Positions 44,706 through 55,589 of a stretch of 64,000 nt of DNA are shown here, one piece after another. Source of the stretch: Bufo bufo (lineage: Eukaryota; Chordata; Amphibia; Anura; Bufonidae); the NCBI RefSeq assembly GCF_905171765.1, contig NC_053391.1:149425917-149489916 (forward strand). The letters run 5' to 3'. Numbering within the stretch: the first letter of the stretch is position 1; every line of letters begins with the position of its first letter. Under the pieces are notes generated by a model, which worked only from the letters and a program-made list of their open reading frames with translations, ran no database searches and was not told the origin of the DNA. A program made the position numbers and the translations under genes.

Positions 44706-45015
44706 TATGTTTCCAAAAGTAATTTATCTTCTGTTAAATGTAATTTGTCAATAAAATATATAACCCCAAAATAATATTTGTAGGCTTCTGTTCACATTTG
44801 ACATCATGACATGTTGTGGGATCCATCAACTGAAAAAATAGTGACCCTGAATATGGTCTACGCTTCAAAAAGCTATAGAGACCCTGTTTGTGATCTATTT
44901 GCTAAAACTTAACAGTTTTTGGTGTTAATTATTAAATGAATAACCCAACAAATGTATAGTATAAAATGTACAATCCCTCTCAGTTGTATTATTTCATTAA
45001 TTAGCTAATATTAGT
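44706..45015. other. AT-rich spacer
   Basis: Nothing recognised. Confidence 0.4.
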
Positions 45016-46020
45016 TTCATAACCACTTGCCATCTGGGCCATTTGCCCCCTTCCTGACCAGGCCTAATTTTGCAAAACTGACATATCTCACTTTATGTGG
45101 TAATAACTTTGGAACGCCTTTATTTATCCAAGTCATTCAGAGATTGTTTTCTCGTGACACATTGTACTTCAGGATAGTCATAAATTTGAGTCAAAATATT
45201 TCACCTTTATTTATGAAAAAATCCCAAATTTACCCAAAAATTTGAAAAATTCGCTATTTTCTAAATTTAAATTTCTCTGCTTTTAAAACAGAAAGTGATA
45301 CCTCATAAAATATTTATTACTTAACATTCCCCATATGTATACTTTATGTTGGCATCATTTTGGAAATGTCATTTTATTTTTTTAGGACGTTAGAAGGCTT
45401 AGAAGTTTAGAAGCAATTCTTCAAATTTTTAAGAAAAATGCCAAAACCCACTTTTTAAGGACCAGTTCAGGTCTGAAGTCACTTTGTGGGGCCTACATAG
45501 TGGATACCCCTATAAATGACCCCATTGTAGAAACTACACCCCTCAAGGTATTCAAAACCGATTTTACAAACTTTGTTAACCCTTTAGGCGTTCCACAAGA
45601 ATTAAAGGAAAATGGAGATCAAATTTTAAAATTTCACTTTTTTGGCAGATTTTCCATTTTAATCCAATTTTTTCTTTAACACATCGATGGTTAACAGCCA
45701 AACAAAACTCAATATTTATTACCCAGATTCTTCGGTTTACAGAAACACCCCACATGTGGTCATAAACTGCTGTATGGGCACACGGCAGGGCGCAGAAGAA
45801 AAGGAACTCCACATGGTTTTTAGATGCCATGTCCCATTTGAAGCCCCCTGATGCACCCTTACAGTAGAAACTCCCAAGAAGTGACCCCATTTTGGAAACT
45901 AGGGGATAAGGTGCCCGTTTTATTAGTACTATTTTTGGGTACATATGATTTTTTGATCATTCATTATAACACTTTATGGGGCAAGGTGACCAAAAAATTG
46001 GTTGTTTTAGCACAGTTTCT
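45016..46020. repeat. Dispersed repeat of unknown class
   Basis: Phrases such as aactacacccctcaaggta, gttaaccctttaggcgttcc and accccacatgtggtcataaa are, to my knowledge, common across frog genomes. There is no open frame of note and no clear ends. The minus-strand frame at 45576-45944 has no domain. Confidence 0.45.
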
Positions 46021-46735
46021 ATTTATTTATTTTTACAGCGTTCACCTGAGGGGTTCAGTCAAGTGACATTTTTATAGAGCAGATTGTTACGGACGTGGCG
46101 ATACCTAATATGTATACTTTTTCTCATTTATTAAAGTTTTACACAATAATAGCATTTTTGAAACAAAAAAAATATGTTTTAATGTGTCCATGTTCTGAGA
46201 GCTATAGTTTCTTTTATTTTCTGAGAGATTTTCTTATGTAGGGGCTCATTTTTTGCGGGATGAGGTGACGGTTTTATTGGTACCATTTTGTGGGACATAC
46301 GCGTTTTTGATCACTTGGTGTTGCACCTTTTGTGATGCAAGGTGACAAAAATTGCTTGTTTTGACATTTTTTTTATTTTTTTACGGTGTTCACCTGAGGG
46401 GTTAGCTCATGTGATATTTTTATAGAGCTAGTTTTTACGGACGCGGCAATACCTAATATGTATACTTTTTTTTATTTGTTTCACTTTAACACAATAATAG
46501 CATTTTTGAAACCAAAAAAATGATGTTTTAGTGTCTCCATGTTCTAAGAGCTATAGTTTTTTTATTTTTTGAGAGACTTTCTTATGTAGGGGCTCATTTT
46601 TTGCGGGATGAGGTGACGGTTTTATTGGTACCATTTTGTGGGACATACGCGTTTTTGATCACTTGGTGTTGCACCTTTTGTGATGTAAGGTGACAAAAAT
46701 TGCTTGTTTTGACACAGTTTTTTTTTTTTTTTTTT
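46021..46735. repeat. 348-bp tandem duplication, two copies
   Basis: cacctgagggg occurs at 46043 and 46391. Following text (gacgtggcgatacctaatat, gggacatacgcgtttttgat) repeats with high similarity. It extends the dispersed repeat to the left and ends in a T run. Confidence 0.88.
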
Positions 46736-46987
46736 ACGGTCAGTGTAGTCAAGGCCTTAGTCAGCGGCAAGCAGACCAGATAATTTATCTGTCATCTTGG
46801 AAATCTTTACTGTCCAGCGAGGCATTGGAGTACTTAAATGTGTGAAATAAACAATTGTATTAATTTTAATGATTCACAAACAAATTGAATCACACATTTT
46901 TAGGTCAGAACATGTTATAACTTCAATCCAAGTTATGGTGAAAATACAGTATGTCCACAGATCACATAATTCATTAAAATGTATTTA

Positions 46988-46989
<2 letters not shown>

Positions 46990-47022
<33 letters not shown>
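46990..47022. repeat. (TA)n microsatellite
   Basis: About 16 ta units. Further (TA)n runs lie at 47147-47171, 47911-47930 and 48980-49021, each at an element boundary. Confidence 0.95.
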
Positions 47023-47024
<2 letters not shown>

Positions 47025-47146
47025 CGTTATAAAAAACATAGCTTGAGAAAGACAGCAACAAGCTGTTGAAACGTCGCTGCTGACACTGGGTGAATAAACT
47101 TCATGTTTTCTGCTGAAATCCGTGGTGTGCTGCTGGCCTTCTTTCA
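47023..47146 (+). mobile_element. PLE terminal repeat remnant
   Basis: Hammerhead-like core followed by gacactgggtgaataaactt and ttctgctgaaatccgtgg, the layout of PLE tails. No RT is attached. (TA)n lies on both sides. Confidence 0.55.
47041..47078 (+). ncRNA. Hammerhead-ribozyme-like core
   Basis: cttgagaaagacagcaacaa then gctgttgaaacgtcgctgc: helix II (acagc/gctgt), an intact GAAAC box and acguc at the helix III/cleavage position. The first box is cuugaga. Confidence 0.5.
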
Positions 47147-47171
47147 TCATATATATATATATATATATATA

Positions 47172-47910
47172 TTTTACTGTTACTATGAACAGTTAAGCAA
47201 GTTAAAGATGAAACGATCTCCAAAAGGCATAAAGTTAAAGATGAAACATTCCCTTTGTATTTTAAACAAAAGCATTTTTTTAATTTTCATGTTTTACATT
47301 TTCAAAATAAAAAAAGGAAAAGGACCTGAAGCTAAAGTTGGGAACCCTGCATGGTTAGTACCTAGTAGAACCACCTTTGGAAAGTATCATCGTTTTTAAA
47401 TGCTTTTTGCAGCCAGCCAAGAGTCTTTCAATTCTTGTTTGAGGGATTTTGAAAAAAAAATTCTTGCAAAAGTCTTCCAGTTCTGTGTGATTCCTGGGCC
47501 GTCTTGCATTCACTGCTCTTTTGAGGTCTATCCACAGATTTTCAATAATGTTGAGATCAGGGGACTGTAAGGGTCAAGAATGCACAGGAATCTCATAGAA
47601 ATGAAAATTTATCAAACAAGAATTGAAAGACTTTTGTCTGGCTACAAAAAGCATTTACAAGCTGTTATACTTGCCAAATATGGTTCTACTATCTACTTTC
47701 CATGCAGGGTGCCCAAACGTTTGCTTCAGGAACTTTTTTTCTTTTTTTTTGTTATTTTGAAAATGTAAAACATGAAAACAAAAAAAATATTACAATACAA
47801 AGGGAATGTTTAATCTTTACCTGTATGCCTTTTGGAGATCATTTCATCTTCATTGCTTAACTATTCACAGTAATTTTGACCAGGGGAGCTCAAACCTTTG
47901 CATGCCACTG
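47172..47910. mobile_element. Tc1-like remnant made of two inverted 3' halves
   Basis: The left half (47180-47570), read on the minus strand, gives SPDLN-IENLW-like and a Tc1 C-terminus ending in the A-rich tail. The right half (47590-47905) gives the same C-terminus on the plus strand (IYQTRIERLLSGYKKHL). The right end has terminus cagtggcatgcaaagg (reverse complement, 47910-47895); the left end lacks this outer part. It is an old palindromic derivative of a Tc1 family different from the others here. Confidence 0.75.
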
Positions 47911-47930
47911 TATATATATATATATATATA

Positions 47931-48976
47931 CACTCACCTAAAGAATTATCAGGAACACCATACTAATACGGTGTTGGACCCCTTTTGCCTTCAGAACTGC
48001 CTTAATTCTACGTGGCATTGATTCAACAAGGTGCTGATAGCATTCTTTAGAAATGTTGGCCCATATTGATAGGATAGCGTCTTGCAGTTGGTGGAGATTT
48101 GAGGGATGCACATCCAGGGCACGAAGCTCCCGTTCCACCACATCCCAAAGATGCTCTTTTGGGTTGAGATCTGGTGACTGTGGGGGCCATTTTAGTACAG
48201 TGAACTCATTGTCATGTTCAAGAAACCAATTTGAAATGATTCGAGCTTTGTGACATGGTGCATTATCCTGCTGGAAGTAGCCATCAGAGAATGGATACAT
48301 GTTCTCATTCTGTTTACGCCAAATTCGGACTCTACCATTTGAATGTCTCAACAGAAATCGAGACTCATCAGACCAGGCAACATTTTTCCAGTCTTCAACA
48401 GTCCAATTTTGGTGAGCTCGTGCAAATTGTAGCCTCTTTTTCCTATTTGTAGTGGAGATGAGTGGGACCCGGTGGGCTCTTCTGCTGTTGTAGCCCATCC
48501 GCCTCAAGGTTGTGCGTGTTGTGGCTTCACAAATGCTTTGCTGCATACCTCGGTAGTAACGAGTGGTTATTTCAGTCAACGTTGCTCTTCTATCAGCTTG
48601 AATCAGTCGGCCCATTCTCCTCTGACCTCTAGCATCCACAAGGTATTTTCGCCCACAGGACTGCCGCATACTGGATGTTTTTCCCTTTTCACACCATTCT
48701 TTGTAAACCCTAGAAATGGTTGTGCGTGAAAATCCCAGTAACTGAGCAGATTGTGAAATACTCAGACCGGCCCGTCTGGCACCAACAACCATGCCACGCT
48801 CAAAATTGCTTAAATCACCTTTCTTTCCCATTCTGACATTCAGTTTGGAGTTCAGCAGATTGTCTTGACCAGGACCACCCCCCTAAATGCATTGAAGCAA
48901 CTGCCATGTGATTGGTTGACTAGATAATTGCATTAATGAGAAATAGAACAGGTGTTCCTAATAATTCTTTAGGTGA

Positions 48977-48979
<3 letters not shown>
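47931..48979 (-). mobile_element. Tc1/mariner element (DD36E family), internally deleted
   Basis: Termini cactcacctaaagaatta and taattctttaggtgagtg are inverted repeats. It is inserted in a (TA)n run, so the TA duplication cannot be told from the target. It is 1,049 bp, 167 bp shorter than its relative at 53625-54840. Confidence 0.93.
47938..48831 (-). pseudogene. DD36E transposase with 56-residue in-frame deletion
   Basis: The frame is open for 297 residues from MGKKGDLSNFERGMVVG (helix-turn-helix, FSRTTISRVYKEW) to its end in the terminal repeat. The catalytic Asp in VAWSDESRF, the second Asp in FQQDNAPCHKA and the Glu in PDLNPKEHLW are all present, with 36 residues between the last two. 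Compared with the copy at 53773, residues between NENMYP and SDGYFQQDN are missing (56 residues, including the GGGVMVWG strand). The deletion end points share a short direct repeat (atgtaycc). The catalytic fold is probably destroyed although no stop occurs. The Ile of the NPIEHLW motif is Lys here. Confidence 0.88.

Positions 48980-49021
<42 letters not shown>
48980..49021. repeat. (TA)n microsatellite, right of the Tc1 insertion
   Basis: About 20 ta units, continuing the target tract at 47911-47930. Confidence 0.95.
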
Positions 49022-49026
<5 letters not shown>

Positions 49027-49650
49027 GCCCTTTAAAAGAAAAAAAAAACTTTTGGGCTTACTTGCTTTATTTCAATGTGATATTTTTCTGTATGGAAATT
49101 ATAACTGAAATAACTGTTAGACTAGTTTGTAATTTTTATTTTTTATATGTAATAGACATTATTACATTGGCAAGGATAATGTCACAATTTTCACGTAGCA
49201 TAAGACTTATCTGTCTCCACACACCTGTCTATGCTGTGAAAGATTCTGCTGACGTGATGTCTGACAGTATTTTTAAAGTATTGGCATTTTCTAGCAGTTT
49301 AACAATTCTGTTCTAAGTATAGATCTTGAAAAGCTGCTCTCTTATTATTTGAGACTCTCAAGTGGTGTATTGCAGTGGAAATAGGTAACACTTTAACATG
49401 AAAGTGGTTGTTGAAATCTAACCTATTTAAAATTGTTCTATATGTCTATATTTCACCGTATCTAATATTTTTTATAAAAAATACATTTAAATATACAGTA
49501 TAATGCAAACCCAGTTAATCGAGGTAAAGTGTACCAAAATTTCTAGCACTGAAACATTCTATGTGGAACCTGAAGCAGATGTTCTCTATTCTAATGTATA
49601 AAGAGGTACCAATAAAAAAAATAACAAGAGTGAGGAAATTTATCAAATCT
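49022..49650. other. AT-rich spacer
   Basis: Nothing recognised; frames are short. Confidence 0.4.
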
Positions 49651-49654
49651 CATG

Positions 49655-49765
49655 CAAGAGAAAAATAGAGCAGTTGCCTAAGGCAACCAATCAGATTCTG
49701 TTTTTCAACTTTCAGAGGCACTTTGGAAAAGTTAAACCTCATTGGTTGCCATAAGCATTGGCAGT
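49655..49765. mobile_element. Small palindromic MITE-like repeat
   Basis: ttgcctaaggcaaccaatca on the left and attggttgccataagcattg on the right are near inverted copies around cagaggcactttggaaaag. This is a repeat type I know from frog genomes; its ends are not exact. Confidence 0.5.
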
Positions 49766-50210
49766 AGGGAACTCAATTGACTTAATATCTCTAGCTACAC
49801 CTAATCAGATACTGAGTCTGACTGATGAATACAGTTATCACAATCTTGCATATTTAGTCAAAGCTATTTCAGTTTGTATCAGGGTTTGTGATTGCAGGCT
49901 GAATATTTTTTCATGTACCAACTATATTAATAATGCTAAACTTTAGAAGTGGAAGGTGGTGGAAAGGGAATAAAGACAGCTTATCCTAAACAAACTAATA
50001 GTCAAGTTCTAGACATTCTGCATAGTGAGAGTAGAAGGTGAGCGATTGGAGGAGAATACGTTTGCACTTAATAATTTGATTACAATTGAACTGAACCATC
50101 AAAGGGCCTCCACTGAGCCCAACATCTGACAAGATAAACAGGGTCAATGTGGTTCTACAAAAAACAACTCTGTCTAAAGTTGATAATGGAGCAACTAAGT
50201 TGCCTTTAGA
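49766..50210. other. Spacer
   Basis: Nothing recognised. Confidence 0.4.
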
Positions 50211-50214
50211 CTTT

Positions 50215-50572
50215 ATTTTTTTTTTTATTAAGTTACGGATTCGGCTGCTTCACTGAACTACAACAAGAAATTTGAATTGTAATGAATTGTATCTTCACAA
50301 TTCGCTTTACACTGTATGAAGCAGGCGCAATGATGGGAAACGGTGATGGCGCCGCCCCTCGTTATTTAATCCCTCAGATGCCACGTTCAATCATGTGATG
50401 ACATCACACTCGCCGCAGATCCTTTGGCAGGCTTTCATATTTTTTTTTTAACAGCCATTTAAGGAAAAATGTATTGATTACCACGGAGCACAAGGAAATT
50501 CAGCTTCGCGACTAATCAAATTCTTCCTGAAATTTGGATTGAAGTCCACTTCGGATACTTTGATTTGCTCAA
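50215..50572. mobile_element. hAT-type MITE remnant
   Basis: It ends in actttgatttgctcaactct a, whose reverse complement tagagttgagcaaatcaaag resembles hAT-1/hAT-2 termini. The left part has ttacggattcggctgcttca. The interior holds a cgccgc/tgatgacatcac promoter-like phrase. The left terminus is not clear. Confidence 0.5.
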
Positions 50573-50579
50573 CTCTATG

Positions 50580-50868
50580 TATAAGACCCCCATTCAGACC
50601 TCACATCAGGCTCCCTTTGGGGGGAATATGTCTACAGTATAACTGCACATGTTTCCAGCATAAATTTCCTTAATCCTTGATCAAAGAGTCTTGAAAGGGA
50701 CAGAGAAACTGCAGAACATGTATTTTACCAGACAGCCAGCTCAGTAATTCCTGCTTACTCCCTGTTACGAAGTGAGTGTAAGAACTCTGCGATAATTGAA
50801 CAGATTTTAGGTATTATTGTGAAACCTGATGAAAGGGAAATTTTAATCCCAAAAACGCGTTGTTTCTA
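50580..50868 (+). mobile_element. PLE terminal repeat, left part (split by Tc1)
   Basis: Contains the hammerhead-like core at 50825-50862 followed by tgtttcta. The continuation ttaaataagaagaattcatc is found at 52347 after the Tc1 element. Confidence 0.55.
50825..50862 (+). ncRNA. Hammerhead-ribozyme-like core with exact CUGAUGA box
   Basis: cctgatgaaagggaaatttt then aatcccaaaaacgcgttg. The first box is the exact consensus CUGAUGA and helix II is aggga/tccc-like. The second box is AAAAC where GAAAC is expected, so a single G-to-A change probably inactivates it. Confidence 0.5.
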
Positions 50869-52344
50869 CAGGGAGTGCAGAATTATTAGGCAAGTTGTAT
50901 TTTTGAGGATTAATTTTATTATTGAACAACAACCATGTTCTCAATGAACCCAAAAAACTCATTAATATCAAAGCTGAATATTTTTGAAAGTAGTTTTTAG
51001 TTTGTTTTTAGTTTTAGCTATTTTAGGGGGATATCTGTGTGCGCAGGTGACTATTACTGTGCATAATTATTAGGCAACTTAACAAAAAACAAATATATAC
51101 CCATTTCAATTATTTATTTTTACCAGTGAAACCAATATAACATCTCAACATTCACAAATATACATTTCTGACATTCAAAAACAAAACAAAAACAAATCAG
51201 TGACCAATATAGCCACCTTTCTTTGCAAGGACACTCAAAAGCCTGCCATCCATGGATTCTGTCAGTGTTTTGATCTGTTCACCATCAACATTGCGTGCAG
51301 CAGCAACCACAGCCTCCCAGACACTGTTCAGAGAGGTGTACTGTTTTCCCTCCTTGTAAATCTCACATTTGATGATGGACCACAGGTTCTCAATGGGGTT
51401 CAGATCAGGTGAACAAGGAGGCCATGTCTTTAGATTTTCTTCTTTTATACCCTTTCTTGCCAGCCACGCTGTGGAGTACTTGGACGCGTGTGATGGAGCA
51501 TTGTCCTGCATGAAAATCATGTTTTTCTTGAAGGATGCAGACTTCTTCCTGTACCACTGCTTGAAGAAGGTGTCTTCCAGAAACTGGCATTAGGACTGGG
51601 AGTTGAGCTTGACTCCATCCTCAACCCGAAAAGGCCCCACAAGCTCATCTTTGATGATACCAGCCCAAACCAGTACTCCACCTCCACCTTGCTGGCGTCT
51701 GAGTCGGACTGGAGCTCTCTGCCCTTTACCAATCCAGCCACGGGCCCATCCATCTGGCCCATCAAGACTCACTCTCATTTCATCAGTCCATAAAACCTTA
51801 GAAAAATCAGTCTTGAGATATTTCTTGGCCCAGTCTTGACGTTTCAGCTTGTGTGTCTTGTTCAGTGGTGGTCGTCTTTCAGCCTTTCTTACCTTGGCCA
51901 TGTCTCTGAGTATTGCACACCTTGTGCTTTTGGGCACTCCAGTGATGTTGCGCCTTGGTTTTTCCACACGCTTCTTGCGACCCTGTTGACTATTTTGAAT
52001 GAAACGCTTGATTGTTCGATGATCACGCTTCAGAAGCTTTGCAATTTTAAGAGTGCTGCATCCCTCTGCAAGATATCTCACTATTTTTGACTTTTCTGAG
52101 CCTGTGAAGTCCTTCTTTTGACCCATTTGGCCAAAGGAAAGGAAGTTGCCTAATAAATATGCGCACCTAATATAGGGTGTTGATGTCATTAGACCACACC
52201 CCTTCTCATTACAGAGATACACATCACCTAATATGCTTAATTGGTAGTAGGCTTTCGAGCCTATACAGCTTGGAGTAAGACAACATGCATAAAGAGGATG
52301 ATGTGGTCAAAATACTCATTTGCCTAATAATTCTGCACGCAGTG
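50869..52344 (-). mobile_element. Tc1/mariner element (spacing DD37E)
   Basis: Termini cagggagtgcagaattatta and, reverse-complemented on the right, cactgcgtgcagaattatta. TA flanks both (50867-50868, 52345-52346). It is 1,476 bp, with one minus-strand transposase, and inserted about 5 bases after the hammerhead-like core of a PLE end. Confidence 0.95.
51197..52126 (-). pseudogene. DD37E transposase, one premature stop
   Basis: The reading starts MGQKKDFTGSEKSKIVRYL at 52126 with helix-turn-helix (STLKIAKLLKRDHRTIKRFI). The catalytic Asp is in KVLWTDEMRV, the second Asp in FMQDNAPSHASK and the Glu in PDLNPIENLW, with 37 residues between the last two. It ends LAKKGGYIGH at 51197. A single in-frame TAA at 51592-51590 (NSQS-stop-CQFLED) interrupts a reading otherwise open for about 309 codons. 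It is a young copy. The upstream in-frame extension (MYLCNEKGCG) lies in the terminal region and is unlikely to be translated. Confidence 0.92.
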
Positions 52345-52520
52345 TATTAAATAAGAAGAATTCATCCATTAAGACCGTCTCCACCGGTGATTTTGCAGGA
52401 CCCCTATTTTTCCACTGCAAATACCTTTTGGGGGACTGGACATCCTATCCAAAAGAATACACAGTCTGCGGCTGCAGTCCCGGTGCAAGGGTCTTATCTT
52501 TACTAAGTCTACAGTAGAGT
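52345..52520 (+). mobile_element. PLE terminal repeat, right part
   Basis: Continuation of 50580-50868 after the Tc1 element, with ttaaataagaagaattcatc and a region rich in short palindromes. It ends near 52520. Confidence 0.45.
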
Positions 52521-53269
52521 TGTGCCTATATTAGCACAGCCCCACAAGGTGAGCCTGGATATTTCTCACTACATTATTCTATTGTTTGAACATACTACCC
52601 TATTGTGCGCCCCTTTTTCTTCCTTCCTCTATTCCCCTCATTCTTGGAGGGGAATCTAGATTTGTCCACGTTATAAGAATTGAACAGATTTGACTTGGGA
52701 CTATGCCTAACAGCATTATAACCTCTGTACAGGTATCTGCTGCAGGGAAACCACCAGGCCGCTACCTCTTGGAGTATTCAAGTGAATACAGACCCACGGG
52801 GGTCAAGACACCAGTGCGGACTACCAAGTGATCAAGCAAAGCCACAGTCAGCGACAGGATGAGGTCAGGGCATGCAGAGTTTCTACAATAAAATGAACAG
52901 TATGAGTTCAGCTCAGGGTCAGAACAGAGATCAGGCAGAAGCCAGGTCAGACAGCAAAGGGTGAGTACACAGGCAGACAAATGTAATCTGCACACCTTTG
53001 CAGGAAACTAGGGCACACCAATTACTCAGATACCTTCCCACCAAGGTGCCTTAAGAACTCTTAGGTGGCCAGGCATTGTTTGGGGATGATTAAGGTAAGA
53101 GCACACACGTTCCTATAGTTGAAAGACTGGTGCCCTACAGGGTGACAGCATTAAAATACATAATAATGGCTGTTTGCCTCAACAATATACTCACAGAATG
53201 TAGGGAGAGAGGTATACATCAATCAGCCCCTAGTTATCATGTAGTGCATCTTTAAATCCCATATAAAAT
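52521..53269. other. Spacer, unassigned
   Basis: A gagctcagggtcagaacaga / gatcaggcagaagccaggtc segment (52905-52955) has repeat character, but I could not assign it. No gene is seen. Confidence 0.4.
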
Positions 53270-53425
53270 AAAAGGGGCGATCCCTCTTAAAAATAGCTGG
53301 ATTTATTGGAATCAGTAAGCATACATACACATCTAAAAACCTGGATGTATTTTGGGGTGCTTACAACCAGTTTTCATGAGCTGAAGCAAACTCTAAGACC
53401 AACACTTTTATAGAGAAGTGATATA
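53270..53425 (-). mobile_element. PLE terminal repeat remnant, worn
   Basis: tggatttattggaatcagta then gatgtattttggggtgctta and ttttcatgagctgaagc give, on the minus strand, the order of a PLE end (core, then tail). Confidence 0.45.
53343..53381 (-). ncRNA. Hammerhead-ribozyme-like core, strongly degenerate
   Basis: Minus strand: ctcatgaaaactggttgtaa then gcaccccaaaatacatcc. Both boxes are altered (catgaaa; caaaata). It is listed because it occupies the same place as the better motifs. Confidence 0.25.
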
Positions 53426-53624
53426 CAGAGGGGACACTCTGGCATTTGGAAGCAGCATACAGTAAAAAAAAAAGTGATAACTAGAGAAGCTAGTTAAGCC
53501 CCTCATATAAACTCCTAAAATCAATTCTTGACTAGTGTTGGATACGGATATTCGAATAGCGAATATTAATCGTGAATATCGCCACTTCGAGAATTTGCGA
53601 ATATTTACAATATAGTGATATATA

Positions 53625-54840
53625 CTCTCACCTAAATAATTATTAGGAACACCTGTTCTATTTCACATTAATGCAATTATCTAGTCAAACAATCACATGG
53701 CAGTTGCTTCAATGCATTTAGGGGTGTGGTCCTGGTCAAGACAATCTCCTAAACTCCAAACTGAATGTCAGAATGGGAAAGAAAGGTGATTTAAGCAATT
53801 TTGAGCGTGGCATGGTTGTTGGTGCCAGACGGGCCGGTCTGAGTATTTCACAATCTGCTCAGTTACTGGGATTTTCACGCACAACCATTTCTAGGGTTTA
53901 CAAAGAATGGTGTGAAAAGGGAAAAACATCCAGTATGCGGCAGTCCTGTGGGCGAAAATGCCTTGTGGATGCTAGAGGTCAGAGGAGAATGGTCCGACTG
54001 ATTCAAGCTGATACAAGAGCAACGTTGACTGAAATAACCACTTCTTACAACCAAGGTATGCAGCAAAGCATTTGTGAAGCCACAACACGCACAACCTTGA
54101 GGCGGATGGGCTACAACAGCAGAAGACCCCACCGGGTACCACTCATCTCCACTACAAATAGGAAAAAGAGGCTACAATTTGCACGAGCTCACCAAAATTG
54201 GACTGTTGAAGACTGGAAAAATGTTGCCTGGTCTGATGAGTCTCGATTTCTGTTGAGACATTCAAATGGTAGAGTCCGAAATTTGCGTAAACAGAATGAG
54301 AACATGTATCCATCATGCCTTGTTACCACTGTGCAGGCTGGTGGTGGTGTAATGGTGTGGGGGATGTTTTCTGGGCACACTTTAGGCCCCTTAGTGCCAA
54401 TTGGGCATCGTTTAAATGCCACGGGCTACCTGAGCATTGTTTCTGACCATGTCCATCCCTTCATGACCACCATGTACCCATGCTCTGATGGGTACTTCCA
54501 GCAGGATAATGCACCATGTCACAAAGCTCGAATCATTTCAAATTGGTTTCTTGAACATGACAATGAGTTCACTGTACTAAAATAGCCCCCACAGTCACCA
54601 GATCTCAACCCAATAGAGCATCTTTGGGATGTGGTGGAACAGGAGCTTCGTGCCCTGGATGTGCATCCCTCAAATCTCCATCAACTGCAAGATGCTATCC
54701 TATCAATATGTGCCAACATTTCTAAAGAATGCTATCAGCACCTTGTTGAATCAATGCCATAGAATTAAGGCAGTTCTGAAGGCAAAAGGGGGTCCAACAC
54801 CGTATTGGTATGGTGTTCCTAATAATTCTTTAGGTGAGTG
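53625..54840 (+). mobile_element. Tc1/mariner element (DD36E family), full length
   Basis: Left terminus ctctcacctaaataattatt, right terminus aataattctttaggtgagtg, with TA on both sides (53623-53624, 54841-54842). It is 1,216 bp and carries one plus-strand transposase. Confidence 0.95.
53773..54795 (+). pseudogene. DD36E transposase with one stop and one frameshift
   Basis: Open from MGKKGDLSNFERGMVVG for 270 residues. Helix-turn-helix FSRTTISRVYKEW, catalytic Asp in VAWSDESRF, GGGVMVWGMFSG, and Asp in FQQDNAPCHKA are intact. At 54583 the Trp codon of VLKWPPQSPDLNP is TAG. The reading then continues in frame through PDLNPIEHLWDVVEQEL (catalytic Glu, 36 residues after the second Asp). A one-base loss near 54760 (MPxRIKAVLKAKG) shifts the last 20 residues. 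It is the fuller of the two copies of this family here and serves as the reference for the deletion in the other. Confidence 0.92.
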
Positions 54841-55589
54841 TATTCGTAATTTTGAATATTCTAGATTTTTTTTCATCAGTGACCTCCCTTCTTGCTTGTG
54901 GGCCAATGAGAAGGCTGCAATGTCTTTGTCTGAGCTTAGCAACATTCCTAGCAACCAATAGGAAAGTTGCCTACCCCTTACTATATAAGAACCTCCCCAG
55001 CAGCCCTTATATGCAGTATTTGCAGATCTGAGAGAGACAGCAGTGTCATTGCTCTGCTTTCTGCTTTCCTGTGTCATTACATTAGATAGTTAGTTAGCTT
55101 ATATATAATGCAGATAGTTAGTGAAAGATAGTCAGTGTAGGTTAGATAGTAATATAGCGTTCTGCTGTCCATACATACATGCTACATACATAGTGCTGTA
55201 TGTATGTATGTATGCTACATACATAGTGCTGTGATGTCACAAGTTCACAACAATACTTAGTGTACCAATCACTAATAAGTAGTCACACCTGTTAAAATGT
55301 GCAGTTGCACATATTGCGCTAAAATATTTGCATCGTTAGCGCCGATTTCGAAATCGCGAATATATTGGAGCACTCTCTGCATATAAAGCTATTGTAATGT
55401 TCTGCCGTGCCAACCATTTTCTCCAGTCTCAGGAAACTTCTAGCAAGTTGAAAAATGTAGCTATAGCGACCCACGCCTGTATTTTGCATGCATTGCGCGA
55501 ATATTACATTGCCGATTTTTCGCGATCAAGAAAACAATCTCGAATTTGTGATGTTGCGAATATATGACGAATATTCTACACCTCCTTGG

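Larger units (their letters stand above)
53537..55587. mobile_element. hAT-type MITE, split by a Tc1 element
   Basis: The left end tagtgttggatacggatatt and subterminal cgaatattaat/gcgaatattt phrases are mirrored at the right by gcgaatatatgacgaatatt then ctacac. A TATA-like ctatataagaacctccc lies at about 54980 and a tgatgtcac at about 55232. No transposase of its own is present. Exact ends are uncertain. Confidence 0.6.

Noticed and set aside
45576..45944. 122-residue minus-strand frame
   Set aside because: It falls in a dispersed repeat with no domain; codon pattern and neighbours give no support.
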